The notes under the pieces are model-generated. The model saw only the letters and a list, made by a program, of their open reading frames with translations. It ran no database searches and was not told the origin of the DNA. The position numbers were made by a program, and so were the translations under genes. DNA of 64,000 nucleotides from NCBI RefSeq assembly GCF_021568855.1, contig NZ_JAKGUG010000013.1, positions 1 to 64,000 of the forward strand, given 5' to 3'. This DNA comes from Dethiosulfovibrio russensis. GTDB taxonomy: Bacteria > Synergistota > Synergistia > Synergistales > Dethiosulfovibrionaceae. Positions 9,086-18,273 of the stretch are shown in pieces; positions within the stretch are counted from its first letter, which is position 1; the number at the start of each line of letters is the position of its first letter.

Positions 9086-10404
9086 TGAGGACATACAGCT
9101 CTATACGAGTTGAACGAGCCATCGTCGGAGGGTTCCTATCATTGATTTTGATAGGAGCCCTTCTGCTATGGGGTTTCAACTATCTTGGAGATATGCCTAT
9201 CTCTCCGTTGGACGCCCTTTTCACCTCCACTTCCGCTGTCTGCGTGACCGGTCTGGCCGTGGTAGATACCGGCAGGGACCTGGTCTTTTCGTCTCAGGCG
9301 ATACTCCTTCTTCTGATTCAGCTGGGAGGACTGGGAGTCATGACCGCGGCGACCTTCACCCTTTTTTTACTGCGTCGTCCCATAGGGATAAGACAGAGGC
9401 TTCTCTTTGCCGGAGGCATGGGGCTTGAGGGGCCCTCCGGTGCGGTGAGGCTCGTAGCCCGTATAGTGAAGATGACCCTTGTGATAGAGTGCTTAGCCGC
9501 TGTTCCGCTTTTTTTCGTCTTCAGCGAGACTATGTCTGCCATGGATTCCCTGTGGTGTTCGATCTTCCACAGCGTCAGCGCCTTTTGCAACGCCGGTTTC
9601 TCCCTCTTTAGCGATAGCCTGGAGGGTTACGCCACGGGGTGGCTTCTCCCGGCGGTGGTGATGTTTCTCATAGTACTAGGCGGTATCGGCTTCATCGTTT
9701 TGTGGGAGCTAGGTGAGTGGTTCAGAGGTAGAAAAAGGCTTTCCATCCATACCAGGCTAGTGCTGGTGGTAACCGTATCGTTGGTTTTTTTCGGAGCGGC
9801 CGTTCTCGCCTTGACCGAATGGGATGGTCTGCTGAGAGGGCTTTCGGTTCCCATGAAGATATGGAACGCCCTTTTCGCCTCCGTTACCTCTCGTACCGCC
9901 GGGTTCAACACCTTGCCGACCGTCGGGCTGTCCTCTCTAGGGGCTTTTTTGATCATGATCCTGATGATGATAGGGGCTTCGCCTGGCTCTACAGGAGGGG
10001 GAATGAAGACAACTACCTTCGGGCTTCTGGTCTCCTCCGCTTTTTTCAACACGAGAGGCAACTCCAACCTGGTGCTTTGGCACAGAAGCGTTCCTCAAAA
10101 GCTCGTGCTGAGGGCGATGATGCTCGCTTTTCTCTACGTGGCCACGGTTTTATTTGGTATACTCCTTCTGAACTTGGTGGAGGATATGTCGTTCAGGAGC
10201 TTGGCCTTCGAGGTCGTCTCGGCAATGGGTACGGTGGGGCTTTCCATGGGGGTGACGGCGGATCTCTCTCCTGCGGGAAAGTGGATTCTCATACTTCTGA
10301 TGTTCTGGGGTAGGGTGGGGATCCTCACCTTCCTGTTCAGCCTCGCGAATATCGAAGAGTCCAGCAAGGTCAGCTACGCCGAGACCTCTATACCTATAGG
10401 ATAG
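9085..10404 (+). CDS. ktrB: Potassium uptake channel subunit, KtrB/TrkH family
   Basis: A 439-residue membrane protein with the four pore-loop repeats of the SKT superfamily. Each has its selectivity glycine: TSTSAVCVTGL (about 46), SVSAFCNAGF (about 163), SVTSRTAGFN (266) and SAMGTVGLSM (379). Length and absence of an N-terminal extension favour KtrB over TrkH. It forms the ion path of a K+ uptake system gated by the cytosolic RCK subunit encoded next. The GTG start overlaps the rplT stop by one base. No separate promoter is visible, so it appears to be co-transcribed with ribosomal protein genes, an unusual partner set. Confidence 0.95.
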   Translation: MRTYSSIRVERAIVGGFLSLILIGALLLWGFNYLGDMPISPLDALFTSTSAVCVTGLAVVDTGRDLVFSSQAILLLLIQLGGLGVMTAATFTLFLLRRPIGIRQRLLFAGGMGLEGPSGAVRLVARIVKMTLVIECLAAVPLFFVFSETMSAMDSLWCSIFHSVSAFCNAGFSLFSDSLEGYATGWLLPAVVMFLIVLGGIGFIVLWELGEWFRGRKRLSIHTRLVLVVTVSLVFFGAAVLALTEWDGLLRGLSVPMKIWNALFASVTSRTAGFNTLPTVGLSSLGAFLIMILMMIGASPGSTGGGMKTTTFGLLVSSAFFNTRGNSNLVLWHRSVPQKLVLRAMMLAFLYVATVLFGILLLNLVEDMSFRSLAFEVVSAMGTVGLSMGVTADLSPAGKWILILLMFWGRVGILTFLFSLANIEESSKVSYAETSIPIG

Positions 10405-10416
10405 GAGCTGTTTTTC

Positions 10417-11106
10417 ATGGCCCGGGAGACCAAGATGTATTTCGTCGTAGGGCTGGGGCGTTTCGGCCTCTCTCTTTGCGAGAGGTTGGTCGCTCTGGGA
10501 CAGAGGGTAGTCGCGGTCGACATGGATCCTGACAAGGTGGCGGAGGTAGCCGATACGGTGGACTACGCCGCCGAGCTAGATGCCTCCGACGAGGAGGCTC
10601 TTATAAAGGTCGGGGCCAAGGAAGCCGATGTGGCCGTTGTCGCAATAGGGGAGAACGTGGAGGCCAGCATCCTCACCACCGCTATCCTCAAAGGTTTGGG
10701 AATAGATAGGCTCGTATCCAGAGCCCAGACCGCCCTTCACGCCAGGGTCCTGGCCAGAGTCGGGGCGGACAGGGTCATCTTTCCGGAAAAGGACATGGGA
10801 GTCCGTCTGGCCGAGCAGTTCGTCAACCCATGGCTGTCGAACTTCTCTCAGATACCTGGCAACGGCTACATAGTGGGAGAGCTGAAACCTCTTCCCAGTA
10901 TGGTGGGAAAGAGTCTCGTTGACCTTAACTTTCGAAGTTCCTACGGAGCCTCAGTGTTACTGTTGGAGCGGGACGACGCCAAGATGATGCCAGGTCCGGA
11001 TTCGGTTATAAGAGAGGGAGATAAACTGATGCTGGTCGGCGACAGGGAACGCCTGGCCGATTGGATATATAAATTGGAAAAGATAGATTCGGAAGGGGAG
11101 GTCTAG
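10417..11106 (+). CDS. ktrA: Potassium uptake regulatory subunit, KtrA/TrkA family
   Basis: A 229-residue cytosolic RCK protein. The N-terminal Rossmann domain has the dinucleotide motif GLGRFG (12-17) and an acidic residue after strand 2 (VVAVDMD). The RCK_C domain (about 145-225) ends in DKLMLVGD. A single RCK pair fits KtrA, whereas proteobacterial TrkA is doubled. It gates KtrB in response to ATP/ADP and, in several Gram-positives, is inhibited by c-di-AMP bound to RCK_C. That link is of interest because a c-di-AMP synthase and phosphodiesterase are also in this window. Confidence 0.95.
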   Translation: MARETKMYFVVGLGRFGLSLCERLVALGQRVVAVDMDPDKVAEVADTVDYAAELDASDEEALIKVGAKEADVAVVAIGENVEASILTTAILKGLGIDRLVSRAQTALHARVLARVGADRVIFPEKDMGVRLAEQFVNPWLSNFSQIPGNGYIVGELKPLPSMVGKSLVDLNFRSSYGASVLLLERDDAKMMPGPDSVIREGDKLMLVGDRERLADWIYKLEKIDSEGEV

Positions 11107-11109
11107 ACG

Positions 11110-12147
11110 ATGGATTTGAAACTGGATATAGAAGGGGTGAGAAGTTCCTTCCTTTCTGAGTTGGAGGATGCGAAGTCTCTGGACGATCTTAAAGACCTCC
11201 GGGTTCGCTATCTGGGCAAGAAGGGCAAGGTGACTGCCCTTTTGAAGTCTCTGGGGACGATGTCGCCGGAGGAACGTCCGGAGGCGGGTAAGGTCATAAA
11301 CGAGCTAAAACAGGTCCTCGACTCGGACCTTGCCGGGAGGTCCAAAAGGGCGGAAGACGAGGCCCTGAGGAAAAAGGAGCTCGAGGAGTTCGTGGACGTT
11401 ACCCAGCCCGCCAGAGGTCGCCTTTCCGGAGGAGTCCATCCGGTTATGCAGGTGATGTACGATGTCTCCGAGATACTCACCGGGCTTGGCTTTTCCGTGG
11501 CCCTTGGACCGGAGGTAGAGGACGACTTTCATAATTTCGAGGCCCTCAATATCCCCCCTCATCATCCCGCCAGGGATATGCAGGACACCTTTTATTTCGA
11601 CGACGGCAGACTTCTCAGGACCCATACCTCTCCGGTACAGGTGAGGTCCATGTTGGCCTACGGGGCGCCTTTGAGGGTGGCCTGTCCCGGGAAGGTCTAC
11701 AGGAGGGACAGCGACCCCACCCATTCCCCTATGTTCCATCAGATAGAGGGGCTTCTGGTGGAGGAGGACGTCTCCATAGGGGATCTCAAGGGCTGTCTGG
11801 AGGCCATGGTTTCGGCGATTTTCTCCAGGCCTCTCAAGGCTCGATACAGGGCGAGCTATTTCCCCTTCACCGAGCCGTCCATGGAGGTCGACATAGAGTG
11901 TATCGCCTGTTCCGGCAAGGATCCTTCCTGCCGGATCTGTAAGGGGACCGGATGGCTGGAGATAGGCGGTATGGGAATGGTCCATCCCGAGGTACTTCGG
12001 GCCGGAGGAGTCGATCCCGAGAGGTTCAACGGCTTCGCCTGGGGTATGGGGCTGGATCGAATAGCTATGTTGAAGTACGATCTCAGGGACCTTCGCCCTC
12101 TCTTCGAGGGAGATCTGTCCTATCTGCTCTCCGGGAGGGATGAATGA
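11110..12147 (+). CDS. pheS: Phenylalanyl-tRNA synthetase alpha subunit
   Basis: 345 residues with an N-terminal coiled coil (1-90) and a class II catalytic domain: HTSPVQVRSML, the motif 2 region YRRDSDPTHSPMFHQIEGL and motif 3 GFAWGMGLDRIAMLKY. A four-cysteine knuckle-like insert (CIACSGKDPSCRIC) precedes TGWLEIGGMGMVHP, as in many bacterial PheS. ATG follows GGGGAGG. It pairs with PheT as an (alpha-beta)2 enzyme; the pheT start overlaps its stop. Confidence 0.98.
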   Translation: MDLKLDIEGVRSSFLSELEDAKSLDDLKDLRVRYLGKKGKVTALLKSLGTMSPEERPEAGKVINELKQVLDSDLAGRSKRAEDEALRKKELEEFVDVTQPARGRLSGGVHPVMQVMYDVSEILTGLGFSVALGPEVEDDFHNFEALNIPPHHPARDMQDTFYFDDGRLLRTHTSPVQVRSMLAYGAPLRVACPGKVYRRDSDPTHSPMFHQIEGLLVEEDVSIGDLKGCLEAMVSAIFSRPLKARYRASYFPFTEPSMEVDIECIACSGKDPSCRICKGTGWLEIGGMGMVHPEVLRAGGVDPERFNGFAWGMGLDRIAMLKYDLRDLRPLFEGDLSYLLSGRDE

Positions 12148-14546
12148 TGCTGGTTTCCTGGAATTGGCTCAACGAGCTGGTGAATCTGCCTGTTTCGATG
12201 GAGACGGTGGCCGAGAGGCTTACCGTTACCGGAAACGAAATAGAGGCAATACATCGTCCGTGCGAGAAGTTGGCCGGGATTGTGGTGGCCCAGGTGACCT
12301 CGATCGTTCCACATCCTCGCAGCGGAAACCTCCTGCTGGTGGATCTCGATAGAGGGAATGGCTCGACCACCTGCGTTACCGCCGCTAAAAATCTGTCCGT
12401 AGGCGACAAGGTTCCCTATGCTCCCGGTGGCGCCACCATAGCCGACGGAACCGTGTTGAGCGACAGGGAGTTCGACGGTGTGGTCAGCTCGGGAATGATG
12501 CTTTCCGCCGAGGAGCTGGGACTTCCCGACGTGGCGGACGAGTTCGGTATACTGAGGCTCCCCGAGCATCTGACCGCAGGAGACGACGCAGTCAAGGCTC
12601 TGGGGTTGGACGATTTTATCTTAGAACTTTCCATAACCCCCAACAGGGGGGACATGTTGAGCATGAGAGGGATCGCCAGAGAGGTGATAGCCCTCTTCCC
12701 CGAGGCCTCCATGAGGAAAGGGGACGAGCCCGTTTCCCTGGGAGATCCCGACTGGGACTTCGATTTCAAAGGCATAACTCTGGAGGACGACGGATGTCCG
12801 GTCTATCTCATGGGTATGGCGGAGAGGCTGAAGATAGCTCCGTCACCTCTTGAGGCCAGAATTCGGCTAGCTCTTTGCGGAATGAGGCCGGTCAACAACG
12901 TGGTAGACGTTACCAACCTGACCATGCTCGCCCTGGGGCAGCCCCTTCATGCCTTCGATGCCGACAGGTTGCCCGATCGATCCATCTCGGTCCGTTCGGC
13001 CCTCCAAGGAGAGCGGTTCGTGACGCTGGACCACAAGGAAAGGGTCCTGGATTCGTCGGATCTCGTCATATGCAGTGGAGATAGCTCGGTGGCCCTGGCA
13101 GGGGTCATGGGAGGGTTGAACTCGGAGATAGAGGACGGCACGACGCGGTTGCTCCTGGAGAGCGCCATATTCGATTCTGCCAGGATAGGCTCGACCTCCC
13201 GCCGTCTGGGACTTCCCAGCGAGGCCTCCTATCGCTACGCCAGAGGGGTGGATCCGGAGCTTCCGGAGAGAGCCATAGACTACGCTTTCTCCCTACTGAG
13301 AGACTGGGGATGTGCGGAGGTCGCCTCCGGTGTGGCCAGAGCCTTCAGAGGCGATACGAACCGTCCGGTGGTGTCCCTGACGAAAAGAAAACTGGCTCGA
13401 ATCGCCCAATGGGACGATATGGAAGAGGCGTCCTCCATCCTGTCGAGGCTGGGTCTTGTCGAGGTCGAGGTCAGTGAGGACGGCGGCGTGCGAAGTTTCA
13501 AAGTCCCTTCCTATCGTCCGGATATATCCATAGAGGAGGATCTCGTGGAGGAGGTCGCCAGGATAAGGGGATACGACGTGATACCTTCCCGAATTCCCGG
13601 ATGCTCCTACGGTACGGGAAAACTGGGAGCCGTGACTGCGACATCGAGAGAGCTGAGGTCGCTCGCCATCGCCAGAGGGTACGTGGAGGTGGTCTCTTAC
13701 AGCTTCCATTCGCCTAAATACGGAGAGACGCTGCGCCTCGAGGATGACCCCAGAGGTCGTTTTCTCTCCCTCAGCAATCCGATAAGCGGAGAGCTGTCCG
13801 TAATGAGATCGACTATGTTACCCGGACTTCTGGAGTCCCTGAGGCGGACCCTGAGGTCGGGCTGGAGAGGTCCCGTCAGGCTTTTCGAGTCCGGAAGGGT
13901 CTTCAGGCTGGACGAAAGGGACGAATTGATCGAGTTCGACAGGGTCTCCGGTCTGGTCTATCCCGGCAAGGATACACGCAGCCCTTACGGTGAATCCGTC
14001 GTAGACGATCTGCTGTCGGTGAAGGCGGACGTGCAGTCCTTCGGATTTTCCAGAAATGTCCGTTTCTCCTTCGTTCAAGGAGAGGAGCCTTTCGGACATC
14101 TTGGGCAAACGGCCCATATCGTGTATGATGGTGCGGTGATAGGCTTTATGGTAAGGCTGAAGCCGGCCATAGAGAGCGAGTTGGACCTGGACGGCCCGGT
14201 TTACTGCTTCGAGTTCGATCTGGCTCCTCTGCTTGAGGATCCGGTCTTGAGGTTCGGACAGGGCTCCTCTTATCCTCCGGTTTTCAGGGACGTATCCTTG
14301 CTGGCAGATTCCTCCGTATCGGTCGAATCCGTGATTGGTGACGTAGAAGACCTCGCCGACGACCTTCTAGATAAGGTCAGGCTGTTCGATATATACGATG
14401 GGAAAGGAATCCCCGAGGGCAAGAGGAGTCTGGCGTTTTCCATGGCCTACAGAAGCTCGGACAGAACCCTTAAGGACAAAGAGGTCGATTCCGTACACGA
14501 TAAACTGAGGTCCAGGCTGGAAGAAAAAGGCTATTCTCTCCGCTGA
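12144..14546 (+). CDS. pheT: Phenylalanyl-tRNA synthetase beta subunit
   Basis: An 800-residue beta subunit with the expected domains: N-terminal tRNA-binding OB fold (about 40-150), B3/4 editing domain (about 210-380, including VNNVVDVTNL), B5, the catalytic-like core and a C-terminal ferredoxin-fold anticodon-binding domain (from about 700, YPPVFRDVSLLAD). Two adjacent ATGs (12144, 12147) overlap the pheS stop. No frame disruption is seen. Confidence 0.98.
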   Translation: MMLVSWNWLNELVNLPVSMETVAERLTVTGNEIEAIHRPCEKLAGIVVAQVTSIVPHPRSGNLLLVDLDRGNGSTTCVTAAKNLSVGDKVPYAPGGATIADGTVLSDREFDGVVSSGMMLSAEELGLPDVADEFGILRLPEHLTAGDDAVKALGLDDFILELSITPNRGDMLSMRGIAREVIALFPEASMRKGDEPVSLGDPDWDFDFKGITLEDDGCPVYLMGMAERLKIAPSPLEARIRLALCGMRPVNNVVDVTNLTMLALGQPLHAFDADRLPDRSISVRSALQGERFVTLDHKERVLDSSDLVICSGDSSVALAGVMGGLNSEIEDGTTRLLLESAIFDSARIGSTSRRLGLPSEASYRYARGVDPELPERAIDYAFSLLRDWGCAEVASGVARAFRGDTNRPVVSLTKRKLARIAQWDDMEEASSILSRLGLVEVEVSEDGGVRSFKVPSYRPDISIEEDLVEEVARIRGYDVIPSRIPGCSYGTGKLGAVTATSRELRSLAIARGYVEVVSYSFHSPKYGETLRLEDDPRGRFLSLSNPISGELSVMRSTMLPGLLESLRRTLRSGWRGPVRLFESGRVFRLDERDELIEFDRVSGLVYPGKDTRSPYGESVVDDLLSVKADVQSFGFSRNVRFSFVQGEEPFGHLGQTAHIVYDGAVIGFMVRLKPAIESELDLDGPVYCFEFDLAPLLEDPVLRFGQGSSYPPVFRDVSLLADSSVSVESVIGDVEDLADDLLDKVRLFDIYDGKGIPEGKRSLAFSMAYRSSDRTLKDKEVDSVHDKLRSRLEEKGYSLR

Positions 14547-14602
14547 TCTGCGGAGCCATAAACGGGTATTCCCAAAATCTAAATAATACTGGAGGGGTCA
14601 TT

Positions 14603-14896
14603 ATGAACCTGGAAAATATGGATCAACTTATCGATGGACTTGCTGAGAGGCTTAAGGTCCTTAAAGAATCCAGAGACCGCTTCAAGGACGAGCTGGAAGG
14701 AGCCAAGGCCCAGCTTAAGGACAAAGAGATGGAACATATAAGACAGGACAAGGAGAGTCAGAGACGGATAGAGCAACTGGAGAGGGAGAAGATGAACCTT
14801 CAAAAGGAGAAGGCCCAGCTGGAGAGTCGTCTGACCGCCGTCTACGGTAAGCTTAAAAATCTGTTGCCCCAGGAGGGGCCGGATAACAGAGGATAA
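14603..14896 (+). CDS. Small coiled-coil protein upstream of zapA
   Basis: A 97-residue, highly charged protein that is almost entirely heptad-like (residues about 5-85), with no membrane segment or signal peptide. ATG follows GGAGGGGT. It lies between pheT and a ZapA-like gene, 16 bases before the latter's start. The size, coiled-coil nature and position resemble ZapB-type division factors, but coiled coils give little sequence identity, so a ZapB role is inference. Confidence 0.8.
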   Translation: MNLENMDQLIDGLAERLKVLKESRDRFKDELEGAKAQLKDKEMEHIRQDKESQRRIEQLEREKMNLQKEKAQLESRLTAVYGKLKNLLPQEGPDNRG

Positions 14897-14912
14897 GAGG
14901 GGAGTCTCTTGA

Positions 14913-15167
14913 TTGTCCGATAAAAGCCGCCAAGAGACCGTCGTGATAGGCAGGAGTCGCTACAGCGTGGAGACTGCCGTAGACGAAGCTACTTGGTCAC
15001 GGGCCATGGCCTTCACGGAGGAGGTCATGGCCAAGACCGATTCCAAGATGCCCTCGGATCGACGACTTCTGATGGCGTGGCTGAACCTGGTCCTCTGGGT
15101 CGACGGTCAAAGCAGAAGGCTGGAGGATCTACTGGCTGAAGTCGCTCCAGAGGAGGATTCTCCATGA
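14913..15167 (+). CDS. zapA: ZapA-like cell division protein
   Basis: An 84-residue protein beginning at TTG, 8 bases after GAGGGGAG. The N-terminal part (VVIGRSRYSVETAVDE) and the following helix with WLNLVLWVDGQ resemble the compact ZapA fold. In Bacillus and relatives zapA lies between pheT and cvpA-mutS2, exactly as here. ZapA bundles FtsZ protofilaments at the division site. The family assignment is moderate because the protein is short and diverged. Confidence 0.7.
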   Translation: MSDKSRQETVVIGRSRYSVETAVDEATWSRAMAFTEEVMAKTDSKMPSDRRLLMAWLNLVLWVDGQSRRLEDLLAEVAPEEDSP

Positions 15168-15700
15168 ATATAGGATTGGCAATAGACCTGATATTTCTGT
15201 TCGTCACGGTTATTTTCGCTGTCAAGGGCATGTTACGAGGACTTATGGGAGAGGTCATCTCCTTGGTCGCCACGGTGGGAGGTCTGGTCTTGGCTTTCCG
15301 CCTGGCCGACCAGGGGGCTGCTTTTCTGACGGAAGCTTTCGATGGCCTGTCCTTCCCTGCCGGAAAGGTGATATCCATGGTGGTAGTCTTCGTCGTGGTC
15401 GTCCTTCTGGGTGCTCTGTTGACCAGGGTCTGCAGGGCTTTCCTGACCATCACCTCTCTCACCTTTTTGGATCGAATGCTGGGGCTGGCTGCCGGGTGCG
15501 TTAAGTCGGTGGCCCTTCTGTTGGTCCTCTTCGTCCTGGTTTCCATGGTGAAGCCTCTGGTGCCCCGGGAAGTTTTAAAACAGAGTCGTTCGATGATTTT
15601 AGCCGCGACCATATGGCCTCACGTCGCGCCCTACGCGGCCAAGAGCGGGCTTTTGCCCGATGAGGGGAGTTCCTATCCCGTCGATACGGGGGATATCTGA
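15164..15700 (+). CDS. cvpA: CvpA family membrane protein
   Basis: 178 residues with four predicted transmembrane helices. The helix starting AIDLIFLFVTVIFAVKGMLRGLMGEVISL has the typical CvpA glycine/arginine loop (KGMLRGLMGE). Its ATG overlaps the zapA stop (ATGA). CvpA family members are linked to colicin V export in E. coli and to envelope or division functions elsewhere. The exact role is unknown. Confidence 0.85.
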   Translation: MNIGLAIDLIFLFVTVIFAVKGMLRGLMGEVISLVATVGGLVLAFRLADQGAAFLTEAFDGLSFPAGKVISMVVVFVVVVLLGALLTRVCRAFLTITSLTFLDRMLGLAAGCVKSVALLLVLFVLVSMVKPLVPREVLKQSRSMILAATIWPHVAPYAAKSGLLPDEGSSYPVDTGDI

Positions 15701-15703
15701 GTT

Positions 15704-18052
15704 ATGTATGTATCGAAAACGGCCTATAAAAGCCTTGAAATAGAGAAGATAATGCTCCAGTTCGCCTCTCGGGCTCGAAGCGAACTGGGCGTTTTTATGT
15801 TGTCCCGGCAGGAACCCTTTTCCGATAAGGACCAGGTTCTCAAGAGACAGGCCCTGATCGAGGGTTACAGGAGGTATCTCTCGATACATGGCAATTTGCC
15901 CTGGTCTTCCGACGTGGCTTCCGTCGACGGCCTGATCGAAGGGGCCTCCGAGACCGGAATGATGTCGGGAGAGGAGCTTCTGCGTGTTCGCGTTCTCCTT
16001 CATCTGGCTGGGCGTATCCGCGATTCTGTCGGAGAGGTCAGGGATGATTTCCCCGCCCTGTGGACTTTGGCCAGAAGGGTCCGGGATTTTTCCGAGGATC
16101 TCGAAAGGCTATCCGTGTTGGACGAGAAGGGTGAGCTCTACGACGGAGCATCTCCGAGGTTGAGGGATCTGAGGGAGAGAATAGACGAACTACGGAGGAG
16201 AATAAGGAGAGACTGTAACGGCATAATCAACGGTAGCTCCTCCCATATGCTGCAGGAGAGGGTCCTCTCCATGAGAAACGGTAGATCGGTCCTTCTGGTC
16301 AGACAGGAGTTCGTGGGAAGGTTCCCGGGGATATTGGTGGATCGTTCTTCATCGGGAAACTCCGCTTACATGGAGCCCAACTGCGTGGTCTCCCTGAACA
16401 ATCGCATGGTGGAGCTTCGTCAGGACGAAAGAGACGAGGAAAGACGAATTTTCCGGGCCCTTACCACCGGCATAATGTCCAGAAAAGGGGCCGTTATCGA
16501 GGCCCAGGACGTTGTAGGAATCATGGATATGATATATGCCGTATCCGATCTGATGGACAGGGAGAGATGGACCTTCCCGGAGATGACCGGAGGAACCCGT
16601 TTCAGACTGTTCCAGGTGCGTCATCCTATGCTCGGTTCGTCGGCGGTTCCCATTGACGTCCATTGCGGTGGGGCTTTCAGGGTCCTGGTCATCACCGGTC
16701 CCAATACAGGAGGAAAGACCGTGGCTCTCAAGACCGTGGGGGTGTCGGTATTTCTGGCCTGGTGCGGTCTGCCGATTCCGGCGGTGGAGGGCTCTCAGGT
16801 CGGAGAGGTGTCGTCTCTTTTCTCCGATATCGGCGACGAGCAGAGCATAGAGCAAAGTCTCTCGACCTTCAGTGCCCACCTCAAGAACGTCGTGGACATA
16901 TTGGAGGACTCGGACGACCGATCCCTGATCCTTCTGGACGAGCTGGGTGCGGGCACCGATCCCCAGGAGGGAGCCGCACTCGGAGTCGCATTGCTAAAAA
17001 CCTTCAAGAGAAGAGGTCCTTTGGTTCTGGCGACCACCCATCACAACCCCATAAAAAAGTTCGCTACCACCACCGACGGAGTAGAGACAGCCAGCGTGGA
17101 TTTCGACCTATCCACCCTTACACCGACCTATCGGCTGATAATGGGTATCCCGGGGCAGAGCAACGCCTTGGCCATAGCTGAGAGGCTAGGGATGCATCGG
17201 GAGGTTCTAGGGGAAGCCGAAAAGGTGCTTAAAAGCGGAGAGGCCTCCATAGAGACCATGATAGGAGAACTTCAGAAGAAGACCCTCCATCTCGACTCTC
17301 AGGCCGCCTCTTTGTCCAAGGAGAGACAGGAGATAGAGGAGCTTAAAAAGGCCATTGCAAAAGACCGCCACGATCTTGAGAGGATAAAGAGACGGACCAT
17401 TATGAAGGCCGACAGAGAGGCGGAGAGGGTCCTGGAGGAGGCGGAGAGCCAGGCCAGGGAGATGCTCCGTGGTCTCGACGAGGCCGCTAAATCGGCAGCC
17501 GACAGGGAGTTGAACAAGCACAAAAAAGGGGTCAAAAAATCGAAGGAACGATCCCAAGTCCGTCAGGCAGTATTCGAGGCCAAGGAGATAAAGGAACGGG
17601 GTTCCAAGGAGATAGAGGTGGGAGACGTGGTTCAGATCTCCGGATCAGGTTCGGCCGGAGAGGTTCTCTCTATAGGGGGAAAGAGAGCGGTCGTTCTGGT
17701 GGGAGGTCTGAAGGTCGAGACTGATCTCAAAAAACTTACGGCGAGTGACAAGAAGATACGTCCTGAGGTTTCCGGCCCTTCTATCTCAGTATCACGTCCC
17801 GTAGGGGTACCTAGCTCCATAATGGTACGAGGAATGACTGTGGACGAGGCTATGCCTCTCGTTGCGGACTACCTGGACAGGGCTGTCCTGGCTGGCTACG
17901 GAGAGGTTACCGTGATCCACGGAAGGGGCGAGGGGATACTGCGTAGAAAGGTCCACGAGCTATGCCGCCGTCTGTCCTATGTGGCGAACTTTCGACTGGG
18001 AGAAAACGGGGAAGGCGGCTATGGGGTGACAGTGGTCAGTTTCAGGGACTAG
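15704..18052 (+). CDS. mutS2: Endonuclease MutS2
   Basis: 782 residues. It lacks the mismatch-binding N-terminal domain of MutS and starts with the core/lever region, including DRSSSGNSAYMEP. The ATPase domain has Walker A GPNTGGKT (332-339), signature QSLSTFSAHL and Walker B LILLDELGAGTDPQ. A long coiled coil (about 510-640) leads to a C-terminal Smr nuclease domain (from about 705) with VIHGRGEG. MutS2 is linked to suppression of homologous recombination and, in Bacillus, to splitting collided ribosomes. It is the last gene of the infC-to-mutS2 run; no clear terminator follows. Confidence 0.97.
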   Translation: MYVSKTAYKSLEIEKIMLQFASRARSELGVFMLSRQEPFSDKDQVLKRQALIEGYRRYLSIHGNLPWSSDVASVDGLIEGASETGMMSGEELLRVRVLLHLAGRIRDSVGEVRDDFPALWTLARRVRDFSEDLERLSVLDEKGELYDGASPRLRDLRERIDELRRRIRRDCNGIINGSSSHMLQERVLSMRNGRSVLLVRQEFVGRFPGILVDRSSSGNSAYMEPNCVVSLNNRMVELRQDERDEERRIFRALTTGIMSRKGAVIEAQDVVGIMDMIYAVSDLMDRERWTFPEMTGGTRFRLFQVRHPMLGSSAVPIDVHCGGAFRVLVITGPNTGGKTVALKTVGVSVFLAWCGLPIPAVEGSQVGEVSSLFSDIGDEQSIEQSLSTFSAHLKNVVDILEDSDDRSLILLDELGAGTDPQEGAALGVALLKTFKRRGPLVLATTHHNPIKKFATTTDGVETASVDFDLSTLTPTYRLIMGIPGQSNALAIAERLGMHREVLGEAEKVLKSGEASIETMIGELQKKTLHLDSQAASLSKERQEIEELKKAIAKDRHDLERIKRRTIMKADREAERVLEEAESQAREMLRGLDEAAKSAADRELNKHKKGVKKSKERSQVRQAVFEAKEIKERGSKEIEVGDVVQISGSGSAGEVLSIGGKRAVVLVGGLKVETDLKKLTASDKKIRPEVSGPSISVSRPVGVPSSIMVRGMTVDEAMPLVADYLDRAVLAGYGEVTVIHGRGEGILRRKVHELCRRLSYVANFRLGENGEGGYGVTVVSFRD

Positions 18053-18080
18053 CTCCAGGTTTATTTCCGTAGGGGATACT

Positions 18081-18109
18081 TGACCTAAGAGGCTTTTCGA
18101 TGTATCGTA
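18081..18109 (+). promoter_or_regulatory. Promoter of tRNA-Arg
   Basis: -35 TTGACC (18081-18086), 17-base spacer, -10 TATCGT (18104-18109). The start would fall near 18116, about 19 bases before the mature tRNA. Confidence 0.6.
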
Positions 18110-18134
18110 TTTAAGTTGCTTAGCTTTGAACGAT

Positions 18135-18211
18135 GCGCCTGTAGCTCAGCTGGATAGAGTGCTGGCCTCCGGAGCCAGAGGTCGTGGGTTCGAATCCCGC
18201 CGGGCGCGCCA
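18135..18211 (+). tRNA. tRNA-Arg (anticodon CCG)
   Basis: A full cloverleaf folds: acceptor GCGCCTG with CGGGCGC, D arm with AGCTGGATA loop, anticodon stem CTGGC/GCCAG around loop CTCCGGA (anticodon CCG, reads CGG), and T arm GTGGG-TTCGAAT-CCCGC. The discriminator is G and the 3' CCA is encoded (18209-18211). Confidence 0.97.
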
Positions 18212-18242
18212 TATGAGATATCGAGCCTCCAAGAGGCCTTCC

Positions 18243-18267
18243 AACCCGCCTGTAGGCGGGTTTTTTT
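18243..18267 (+). terminator. Terminator of tRNA-Arg
   Basis: AACCCGCC pairs with GGCGGGTT around a TGTA loop, followed by seven Ts, 32 bases after the tRNA. Confidence 0.92.
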
Positions 18268-18273
18268 ATAGCC

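Noticed and set aside
14547-14602. Terminator or promoter between pheT and the coiled-coil gene
   Set aside because: Neither a T-tract hairpin nor a -35/-10 pair could be supported in the 56 bases.
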